Source: Arbacia lixula (lineage: Eukaryota; Echinodermata; Echinoidea; Arbacioida; Arbaciidae). Taken from it: a DNA stretch of 64,000 bases. The stretch is from assembly GCA_963669155.1 (NCBI GenBank), contig OZ022588.1:4316606-4380605 (forward strand), read 5' to 3'. Both the position numbers and the translations under genes were made by a program. This document shows, piece by piece, positions 38,210 to 50,200 of this stretch. Under the pieces are notes generated by a model, which saw only the letters and a list, made by a program, of their open reading frames with translations, had not been told where the DNA came from and made no database searches. Position 1 is the first letter of the stretch, and the number at the start of each line of letters is the position of its first letter.

Positions 38210-41200
38210 ATTTAATTGTCTGGAGTGTAACTTCAGCGAGTATATATATTTATATCCCTTCATGAGTATTCTGGGAACGTGATTGGTCAATTGATGCTCG
38301 CAGACTACAAAATAATTTTACTACATCTGCCTCAGCTCCGGATATTTTTCACTATTTTTTCATTAGGACTGCGCATGCTCTGTTTACCATTTTCTTCTTT
38401 GGCACTACTGCGCATGCTCACTACCTGGTAACAAAATTTGTCTTGACTGCGAGCAGTACGCGATATATTTCTTTCCAGCTGCTTTTTTCCTTTTTAGCGG
38501 AAAATCGTTGAACGCGCTAGGGGAACTCGGGCGGTGTTGCAGCCAAGGTGCAACTTGAATTTCTGTTGATTTGCATTTTTAAGGTAAAAACATTTTGGTC
38601 ACATGACCTAGTACCATCACCTGGCTATGTGACTAACTAGCCCCTAATTTTAAATATTTCAACCTAAATTCGGCTCAAGAGGGCTGCCTGGACAATACCT
38701 GAAAGCTACTCGTAGTACTGTACGTAAACATTGTTATTATACAGAGTGTAATTGGTGTGAACTTATTTCAAAGATGCAAAATAGTCATTATGTAACATAC
38801 CTCAGAAAAGTTGCCTGCAATGAAGCCATAGATAGGGCAATCTGGGAGATCACACTCTTCTGTATCATTAGGACGAGGTCCTGAGCAGAAGGAATCTGAT
38901 GTCGCATTGCCTGGCACTCCATTATTCAGCTCCACACATGTTACACTGCGTGTGCGAGTCGCATTCCCACAGGTGCTGGAACACTGTATTACAGAGACAG
39001 ATGAACAATAGTTATTAACTTCGATTGCGCATATCTTCATTAAAATATCTTATTGCATGATATTCATTAATCGTCACTATTGCATGAAACATGAGGACAA
39101 ATTGTGTCATTATGCATTGCTAGTTTCAACATCCTGGAAATTTTGCTGAAATGGCCAGTGTCACTTCCACAAGTACAGCAAATTTGTATCAAATCATACA
39201 TCTATATATATATTTATATACATATATAGACAGAGAGAGAGAGAGAAAAAATCAATTGACTGGAGTATAGATTAAGTGAGTATACATATAAAAAATAAAT
39301 ATTTATTTGTGAAAGAAGTTTGTGAAAGACGTTCTCATTTCATTTATGCATTTTTAAAGCACAAAAATTTTGGTCACATGACCTGGCTACGTGACCAACT
39401 AGCCCCTAATTTTAAATCATTTCAACCTAAATTTGGCTCTAGATGGCTTACTGGATAAGACCTGAAAGCTACTCATAGTACTGTATGTAGACATTGTTTT
39501 ATAAGGAGTGTAATTGGTGTGAACTTATTTCAAAGAAGCAAAATAGTCATTAGGTAACATACCTCAGAAAAGTTGCCTGCAATGAAGCCATAGATAGGGC
39601 AATCTGGGAGATCACACTCTTCTGTATCATTAGGACGAGGTCCTGAGCAGAAGGAATCTGATGTCGCATTGCCTGGGACTCCATTATTCAGCTCCACACA
39701 TGTTACATTGCGTGTGCGAGTCGCATTCCCACAGGTGCTGGAACACTGTATCACAGAGACAGATGAACAATGATAATTAACTTCTATTGCGCATATCCAT
39801 TAAAATATCTTATTGCATGATATTTATTAATCATCACTCTTGCATGAAACATGAGGACAAATTGTGTCATTATACATTGGCAGTTTCAGTATGAAATCCA
39901 CAACTGACGCACAACCGCTGAACATCGCATCACACCTTTTCATGACTTTTTCTGATGCAGTTTCTTGCAACTTTTGACACCAATTTTGAAAAAAATCAGA
40001 TACTCCTTTCAGAGGATACACAACATTATGTAATCGCATGACAGGCCAAAATCTGACAAAAAATTTTGCATAGATTTGTGTTCAAAACACTGCTATTCCT
40101 AAACTACTTTATATCAGTGTCAATTGTTCCTTCTAGGCCTTTTGCTTGATCACATTGCTCTTGAAATTTATCAAAATGCATATCAGAAGCAAAAAAAATC
40201 ATAAACATCGAGAAAAAAAGGGAAAAAATAGAATACATAAGAATTGATTTTTAATTTCGAAGATTTTTAACATGAAATTATTGATTATGCTACTCGGCAT
40301 ATCAAGAGAAAGTTTGACTTTGATGCCATCTTTTTTCAATTAGAAATAAAGAAATTTGTAAAATATGCATCTAATTTGCATAAATCATAATTTATAAAAT
40401 ATTTAACACTTTTTTCCTAAAACAAAATATGCAGCCACGCTCTTAACATGTTCCTTTATCACCATGCAAAATTCTGACCCCTCCCCCCCCCCCCCCCCCA
40501 CCCCTCCAGTCAAAACCTGCTCTCAAAATGCCCAGTCAGAATAGGATCTTCAAGGTGCAAAGTCCACACCAGAACCATGCAGACAGATCTTTCTCTCAGT
40601 ACTTACCTCAGAGAAGTTTCCAGAGACGTAACGGTAGCGTGGGCAGGCGTCCTCATTGCAAGGCCTGGCCGCATTTGGTCTTAGGTCAGTACACAGTGAG
40701 TCATTCACAACGGTACCATTAGCCACGACGACACAGCTCACATTCCGCATCTGCATTCCTCTGCCACACGTCACATCACACTGTTCATAAGAAGCATGAA
40801 AGCCAGGTTAAAGGTAGCTCTATTATAATTCTGAAAGTTCCCTGACTTTGTCATTATTTGAGAGAGAGTGGCAATATCACCTTTCCCTGGGATTTATAAA
40901 GCATAATATTTGGTTTTGAGGAAATAGTCTTCGATAATTGATCAAGCTTTCTTTTTGTGTACCATGAAAAGAGTCAATTCTCAGTGGAAACTAGTTAGAT
41001 TTTCATTTATTCTGCAGGAGTTACATGCATAGTACCTCTGACCTTAAAATTGCAGAGTTGGTATCCCAAAGATATGTGCTAAATATGTGCAAACTTTCAT
41101 GAAGTTTGCATATATTTGTAAAAGGGACGGGCCATCTTTAATGCATCAAGCATTATAATACTTATGTCATTTTGCATTCATTTCATATATTTATACTGCA

Positions 41201-44200
41201 CAAACACAAATACAAAAACTGCATGGTGCAATAAGTTCAAATGACCCTTGTTTAACACTAGAACACAATCAAAGGATTTATAACATACTGCATTTTATGT
41301 GTTGTGGTTTTTGAAATATCAAACTGAATTGTGAATCTTCAATTAAAATCTGAAATTTGCAAATCTACAGTGATTCGCGAAAAAAACCCAGAAAATTATA
41401 TCTCATACAGTAATTCTTTAAAGTCTGCTGAATGCGAAGCATGCGGTGTATGTCTGAAGGGAACTCACCTCTCCGTACGGACCAGGGATGTAGCCATATT
41501 GTGAGCACGGCACAGTCTGGATATTGGAGTTGAAGATTGCCCTTCTGTCTCTGCCAGAGGAAAAGGTGATACGCACAGAGCCGGAGAGCGTTGTGAAGTC
41601 GGAAGTACGGTTTCCACACACCCTCACACTGGTCTCGTAGGTCAGGTCTTCCACCTAGATAGAGACATTGCATTGAATCAATCACATTACAGAATGAACA
41701 GGTGCAATGTATCTTTTGGGCCTTAACTACTTCCACAGGTTATCACAATTACTACATTGAAAATGATTACAATGTACATTGTACATACATTTGCTCCATA
41801 AAAGAATCCATAAATCCATAAAAGAAGGTCATGCCCAATTTTCTCAGTTAAACCAGCTGATGTCCGTGTAGTGCAGCTTAACATTTCAACCAACATACTT
41901 CTAGCTTCAAGATTAATGTTTGAATATTGACAGGTGTCTCAGTATAATATTTACAGATTTGTCATCAACCACTTGCAAGCCAAACTCTTCACAAATTGAA
42001 ATTGTCTGTCTTTTTTATGTGCACATTGAAGTTTTCATGTCCAACTTTTATCAAAGTTGTCCTTTTAACCCTTTGCATGCCAGGCAAATTGCTGGTTTAC
42101 GGACTTTGAGTGAAAAGCTTCTGCATAACTGCATCAATGGTGCACAAACGGTTTGGTTAATGATGGTTATAAAATAAAGAATAGATCAGTGGCTACTCAC
42201 TAGCAATCCACCACGTCTGCATTCCCTGTCCATTGCAAAGCCAATGTCATTGGAAGTCAGCAGCCAACAGAGACCCTGGCTATTCTGTAGCTCATACACA
42301 CAGGTGGAATTGCGCGGAGCCGGGGCAGGGTAGCCCGGCGACGTGACAGTCGTTGTTTCATTGATGAATTGGTTGCATTCTAGGAGAGAAAGAAGTCATG
42401 AAAATACCATTTAAAACCTTTCTTAATTACTTCTCATGTTCCATTGATAGTATTTTCTTATAGAACATGTAGTATCATTCATGGATGGCACTATCTTTGT
42501 AAAAGTCAAAGTTGATGAATTGGTCGTATTCTCAAAGAGCAGGATGAAGGAATGAAAACAACTATTTACAGCCTATCTTGATTACATCTTCACGCTCCTT
42601 GATTTTGTTCTATAAAATATATCATATAAAATATAATTAAAAAAATATATATAAAATATATTATATAAAATATTATTTATGGATGGCACTATTCTTTCTG
42701 AAGTCATACATTTAGGAATTGAACAAAAATATGACTTTATAATAATACACTGCATAATTCATTACATGACTCTCGAATAGTTAATGTAAAGCGTTTATAG
42801 GTTATACTCGATAAAAAACTATTAATATCGGTATATTGGTGTAATGTACAAGCTGCGGTCATTTGTCTCACTTCGTGTTTTGCTTATTATTTACAATTCT
42901 TTTATTCATTCTCGCATCTCTTACTGTAACATAGAGTGGGCAAATTGCAAAGCAAATACTGATACTTTTTTAAGACTACAAAAGAGAGCCGTACGGCTCT
43001 GTACTGGGTCTGGATACTTCGATCATACTGATCCGTTATTTTCTAGACTAAAAACATTGAAAATTACTGATATTCATTTCATGCAAATTGCAGTGTTCAT
43101 GCACCGCTTAAACAAAAAAGAATTGCCTGTATCATTTTGTGACGATTTTACTTTAAATAGAGACATTCATAACTATCCAACTAGACATTCTTCTGATTTC
43201 CATTTGTTTACACCAAGAACTGCTTTAGCACATAAATCAATTAGATATGTAGGACCTGACATTTGGAATGTATTACCATCTCATATACGAAATTGTAGCA
43301 CTATTATATCATTTAAAGAATTTTAAATTTATTAATTTAATAAATTAAAGAAAGAATTACTCCTCTCCAAATATTCATAATAGCTTTTGAGGTACACTTA
43401 AGTGTTTCTGTCCTTTTATGACAGGGTAAGGAGGTATAGTACGATAAGAGGGCACGATTAACATTTTTTTTCTCATTTTATTTGTTTTTATTTCTGTCGA
43501 TTAAACGAAATTATGAATGTTTTATTTCAAGCCATGTTTTACGAAACGAATTTATGACCTACTATGTTATTGTAGGGACTCTGCGCTTCAAACATATATG
43601 TTTATGCTTTGTTCCTACTATGTATTCTATTTTGATGTAATACGCTGTTCTTGTCAATGTGATTGTATATTATGCATGGTGAAATAAAAATAAACAAATA
43701 TAAAGACGTGAGTAATGCCACAGGCCAATTTGTGGCGGAGGCATATTAATATAGCACCCAAAGTGTTGTTTTTGTTCTATATTTAGCCCTCTATGGACCA
43801 TTTTGTGAAGCAAATCAATGAAAATATTTTACACAACATCAACGATACATAAATACCCAGAGTATTTTGTCCCTCGCTTTTGATAGCCATTTGCAAGAAA
43901 GCATCACAGCGATAAGTAGGGTCACAGATCGGTTCAGATAAGCTTACCCAGTGGGCAATCTCCAGCATAGCACGGTCTGGTTGGCACTGGGCCAACATCA
44001 TTCTCACAGAAGGAGTCATTCACCACAGTGTAGTTGTTGGCTCCATCTACGCAGCCCACAAGACGAGTTTGAGTTCCCCAGCCGCAGCTCACAGAGCACT
44101 GGTGTCAAACATCAAAGCGAATTGGTGTAAATTATTCAAGTTTCTTTCAGTTGATCATGTATATGCACATAATGCAGTATCTATCCTTTCAAGGGCCTCA

Positions 44201-47200
44201 TAGATAACTACAACAACAAAATCAAGAACACTCAGTGTTAAGTACTGTAAATCCTGAAATTTCTGCGCTTTATTTTTCAAGCTTTTTGCACAACACAGAG
44301 CAAACGCAAATTCAACATCACCACAAATTTAAAATCACCTTGCTATCTTTGGCAGGCTATAGAAGTGCATGTCTAATGGGGATTCTGGAGTTACCAGTAC
44401 CGATATTGAACTTGTGAGCCTGTTGCATGCTGTGACATGTTGCACAGCAAACCATCGCTCTTTTGAGGCGTCAATGTTCATGATAATGCTTTGTTGATAA
44501 TTTTAATGCACAGTGTGTATATTTTTGTAGTGACGAGTATTTCTTGTGCACAAAAATTACTTCCCGCGAATGTGATGAAGGTGTACGGTACCTCTAAAAT
44601 TTTAACGTGGGAAAATTACCAGTTTTACAGTGTACCCCGTTTAATGTCCTACATACATAAATAAAATCAATCGCAACTCATTATCAAATGGGGCCAAGGG
44701 CCAAGGGGAACATTGGCAGACTTGGCAAAGATAATGTTTTTCTTTGAAAAATAGGGACATTCTTTCCAGCATAGAAATTAAAAGCCATTAAAACAGACTA
44801 AAATCAAGCAAACCTCTCCAAATGGTGTAGTTCCATAGAAGTAGCGTTCACAAGCAGAGAAGGTGGAGTAGATCTGGTAGTAGCCCGATGAGCCCTCAGA
44901 GTTGGACGTAAACTGCAGGAGAGCACTCCGGGAAACTGAGGTCCACAGGAAGTCTTCCACAGATCCGCAGAAAGTCTGGTCCATCTCCAGGAAGGGTTCT
45001 TCAGACAGTAAGTACTCCAACAGCTGACAACATAGACACATAAGGACACATTTAACTCTCTCATTACCATTGGCATTAACCTGTTGCTCATGGTTAGATT
45101 TGTGTTAGCTTTGTGAACCCAAGTCCAGTTGGGATGTCGAAATTTACCATGGAATTGCAGTGACCAAACGGGTGAGGGCTTGATCGCACTCTGTAAGGAA
45201 TTTGAAGTTTATTCATAGATTATTAATACCAAAAAGCCACAATATTGGGGATTCTATTCATGACTGAGATAAACGAAATGAAAGCATTCACAAGGCTGTT
45301 TTCTGATGACCATGTTTTGGGCAAGTAGGTTTGACTATTCCTTGGCTCAGTGCTTACAGATCAGCATATGGTTGGTACTACCCATGAATGCAAATGATAT
45401 GCTTCCTATGTATCTATAGAGTACTGAAGTGATGTAGGCATATCCATTGTTATGCAGCTTCTTTGTTCTAAACAACTCGCGTGAAAGTTTCACTGGTCTG
45501 ACTAGTTTAGAACCAGTTGTCTCGAAAACATGCTCACACTTTGACACTCTATAAAGCTTGCCATACACTCACCTGCAAGTTATCTGAGGTCAGACAGCCA
45601 GCCTCTGGCTCAGGTCCCTCAAGCTCCAGAGAGATGATGTAGAGGTTGACGCACATTCCTTCTGGGGCCACTACTTGGACTTGGCAAACCTTGTCATTCT
45701 CGTACTCGTCCGGATAGTTAGGGGGATAGATATATTGATTGTCCTCGAAGACATACTCTAAACATGCTGCATACAAAATGGCAAATCAAAACAAGAAGGA
45801 GTTATTATTTGCCACTTAGGCATGCTCGCACTGGTTATCCATAAAACAATTTGCCAGCAAAGAAAAGAGGTAAAGGATGTGTGCACACAGTGTATATGCT
45901 TGTATTCTTGGTAACAGCCCCAATCGTGAAAATGATATAGTGTAAATATATCACAATAAAATGATAAAAAAATAAAATAATTGCCTATGTACACAATAGC
46001 ATATATTCAGGGATGGACTGACTGCAAATCTAGTCAATAGCACAATAGTCTGAATTGGTGAAAATATCTGTACCAGGCCAAAAAATGTATACAGTATTAT
46101 ATATCTCAACTTGATAATCCCGTTCCCTGAATGGTTGACAGTCATAAAATAGATTTAACCATCCAAGCAAAAGTACCCGATTTTGGGGGAACGAATATCT
46201 TGAGACTGCCTTGAAAATGTACAAATATGGCTAGTAAAGTCGTATGCATGCATGAGGTCTATTTAGGGACGTTTACATACGTGGACACTCTCCCTCATTG
46301 CAAGGTTCAATCAGGCGGGGGATATCATCAGCATCACAGTTTGCCAAGTCTGTGCGCTCTCCTGTTGACAGGCGTACGCACTCGACTTTGCGACGACGGA
46401 CACCAAGTCCACAAGTTGCAGAGCACTGTGTGAAAGTTTAAAGCAATTTTCATTTGGGCTGTATCAAAAATGTGCAGTTACATCGGCTTACATTCGGAAC
46501 AGAGGTTTATCGCAAAGAGTGTATTTAAGACTAACATAACGGAACGCCAAATAAAACATGAAACATTATTTAGTTGATATAATTGCTTTTGTCCTTGGAA
46601 TCACTATTGTATATATTAAGTTTGTCCACATAACAATTACAATGAATAATTGAAATCACCCACTGTTGTGATTCTGGAATGATTTAAACCACTGTTGTGA
46701 ATCTGGGCGATTAAAAATCATGAAGCATACAATGTAAGAGAGTTATTCTTACATAATAATTACAATGAATAATTGAAATCACCCACTGTTGTGATTCTGG
46801 AATGATTTAAATCACTGTTGTGAATCTGGGCCATTAAAAATCATGAAACATACAATGTAAGAGAGTTATTCTTACATGTGGCATATTTGTACATTTGTAC
46901 AAATGTAACTGTAGCAAAAGAGGTGTAGTAAATGGGGAAGGAAAGGGAAGATACATAGATACTATTTCACATAGGGAGGATGGTTTGTACCCATTTCCTC
47001 ACTTTTTCCCTTCATACCAAATATTGTGTATGTAATTAAACATTTTCCATAAAAACTTTAAAATCAAATTACATTTTGTAAGATTGTTGATCACATTTTA
47101 AAGATATATTTTGCAAATTGGCTTAAAATTTTATGTCATGGTGAACCATCCTTTAATGTCAATTACCTTATGCTCATAAACATTATCTCACAATTGCATA

Positions 47201-50200
47201 GATCACATGTGTAATTGGAATGCACGCATATAAATAAACAAAAACTGCTTCTTCCTAAATTAAGCTTCATTATGTTTGAATCAATATTCCATGCTCATAA
47301 AAATGAATGGATTGTTTGTGAATAGATTAAATACTTTCCAACTGAATGTCTATGCTTGAAATAAAACCTTAAACTAGATGAATCCTGAATGTGATTTTCT
47401 TTTTCTTTTTTTGTGGCCGCATTTAGATCAGTCTTACTTAAAGCAGAAAGATCAGAGGAGCAAAGACAAATCAGAGAAGCAAATTTTTCAAGGAAATTCA
47501 AACAAATCAGAAAGTTATGTTCGTAACTAAGCCTTATCAAATCCTTAAATCTCATTTTGCCAATTGCAATATGAATGACTCACAAGTGCTAGCTGTTGTT
47601 TTGTTAAGGTATTGTGCAATAGGATTTTAAAAATAGACAAATTCATATCAATTTTTCCACATTGAAAAAAAAGTGTGCACTGCAAGTAATAAGAATTCAA
47701 GTCTAAAACTGTTCAGATTCTAAGATCGAAAGAAGGCCACTTACCGCTCCGAATTCATCAAGCTTGATTCCAAACCTTGGACATTCTACAAATTTAGTAG
47801 TATAGTTAAAAATTCCCCTTGCACTTTCATCTTCAAGCTCAACAGATAGCAGAAGAGTAGAATTAAAAGTGGTCCAACTAAAGTCCTCAACGCTACAAAG
47901 CTCAATCTCTCGTTCAGGGAAGCCAGCATCCATCAACTGAGGAAAGACAGAACACGAGGAAATCATTCCAACATTTTAAAAAAGGAAAATGGTAAACACT
48001 GAAAGATAATCAAAGATTTGTTAATATAAGCAAATTACATTATAATGGAAGTAATTTTCCCCCAAGCATTTTGCTGTAAAATTCTACTCAATGATGATTT
48101 CCAATCCAGTGTGCATAACCCAATTACTGCTTGCCTATAATAATGCATTAAAAAAAAACAGATGTGCTGCAATTCCACAAACCTTTTGCTTACAGTAATG
48201 TGTTATCCGTTTATAGCATACATTGAAAAGACACATAAAAGCTCTACACATATTTAAACATTCCAAATGTCTAAATAGAGAATGAGGGCAAGACATTTGG
48301 CTTTGAATAAATCTTTTAGAGTCAGAGTTTCCATCAATATAATTGGAATATCTAGCCCAAAAAAGGACTGAGTGAGAGTAGTTCAATGGGAATATTGTTA
48401 CAGATTACCATATCTTGTATGATACCTCATTTCAATTATGTTACTTTCAGAGCTGACATGTTAAGCTTTGTGGTGATAGTTGTGGTTAAAACATCAATGA
48501 AGATATTTAAACAATAAATTTTCCGGGGGGGGGGGGGGGTATTATAATATTTTATCTCTTTTGTTCATATCAATTATCTATTATCTATGAATTAACCACC
48601 ATTAAAGTGATAACAAAAACAAATTATATCTGGGAAGGGAAAATTCATCTGTGATACTTACAGTAAGAGAGGGTTCATCACACGTGTCATTTTCCTGTTC
48701 AGAAAGGAGTTGATAAGAGAGCTCAATCTCGACGCAGAGATCATCCAATGATGTCACACTGAACACACAGTCATATGGGGCTTCGAAACTGAGAGAAACC
48801 TCTGTTTCATTGAAGGATTCCTCGTAACAAGCTGTTCCATAAAAAGAAATGACAAAAATTATATCATTATAACATCATTGCTATTGCACAGCAGGGAAAA
48901 AATTAATTCAAAATTGGGGGGGGGGGCGGTGGGCTTCTTTTGGAGCTCAATGGCCATTTGGCTACAATTTTACATTGTGTCTATAGGAATTTTGTGGGCT
49001 CTTTTAATATTTTCCTGGGCTCTTTTAAGCATTTCGGGGGTTAAATCACCCAGAGCCCCCATGTATTTTTTTTCCCTGTTGCACATCATACAGGAATTTG
49101 AACATGGTCCCTATCTAGCCAGTTCGTCATGACACCATGCATCATTGTGTCCACTGAGCTGCATGCTGCTAGAATGCATATTGAAATTTCTTCATGAAGC
49201 CGTCTTGGATGATGATGTGTGTAAAAATGTACAACAATTCAAGCAGCAGACCATAATAGACTGTTCTTTCACAATCTTGATTCTGAACATATCTCAATCA
49301 TGCTATTATATGGTAACAACACAGTTGACTATCAATATACAAATTACCCATGGTTAAAGACAGCCCGACCCTTTTTCAGATCACGACAAAACCATCGCAA
49401 CATTGGCAAAACATATAGAGAAGTGCTAGCAAGCTGTATATTCATAATTTGAAACTGATACGTAGTGTAGAATTCAAATAATGCACGTAAACAACGTCTG
49501 ATTAATAGTCTTTACCTCAGGCTCTTAGCATTTTGTGTTGAAATATCTGCTTTATTGATTAATCTGTTTATTAAATTATAAAACGATTTATGAAAAAAAA
49601 TTGTTTTATAGAAGGAATCATCGCCAAAGTTTGGTAATAACTCATAAAATTAGGATTTCACACATACATAATAACCACATAGATACTGTAACAAAGACTA
49701 ATACTTTTTTCGTAGTACGAAAAAAGTCGGTTTGAAATTTAACGACTGAAATTTTTACATATACAGAAAGCTTCAACATGCTATATTCTTAGAAATGGTC
49801 TTGAATCACACTTTCTTCAATTTACGATCGTGATAGACGATTTCAAATTTTAAGCTTGCAAAAGGGACGGACAATCTTTAAGTGTACAAGCACTGATCTG
49901 CTCATGAACATTTTCAAATGATCCAGCATGTTGCTGGTTAGAAAAGTTGTCAATTACAATTGTAAACATACAAGGAAAGACAGTTTGGTTCTTCACCAAG
50001 GAGTGAGCTGCTCATATACTTTTTTTTCTTCTCATATACATTATAGGAATCTATTGGCACCCACAGGATAATCATCCACGTTACCGGTGATTGGATGAAT
50101 GTTAAATGTTACAGATATACTACCTCTGCTTTCTATTTCATGCAAAAAAAAAAAAAAAAAATCCATTTAAAATTTGGTAAACACAAAATAACATATTTAG

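Larger units (their letters stand above)
37450..39900 (-). repeat. Tandem triplication of TSP1 exon plus flanking introns (T11, T10, T9)
   Basis: Three direct copies start near 37,451, 38,114 and 39,168 (shared TGTCACTTCCACAAG). Similarity continues through an AT/AG microsatellite, a block with TTGGTCACATGACCT, the exon and the next intron. The second unit is longer because of a foreign insertion at about 38,254-38,570. Confidence 0.9.

Noticed and set aside
23700-40800. CRISPR-like array suggested by regularly spaced repeated segments
   Set aside because: Repeats are coding exons of 140-215 bases spaced about 1 kb apart in a eukaryotic gene.
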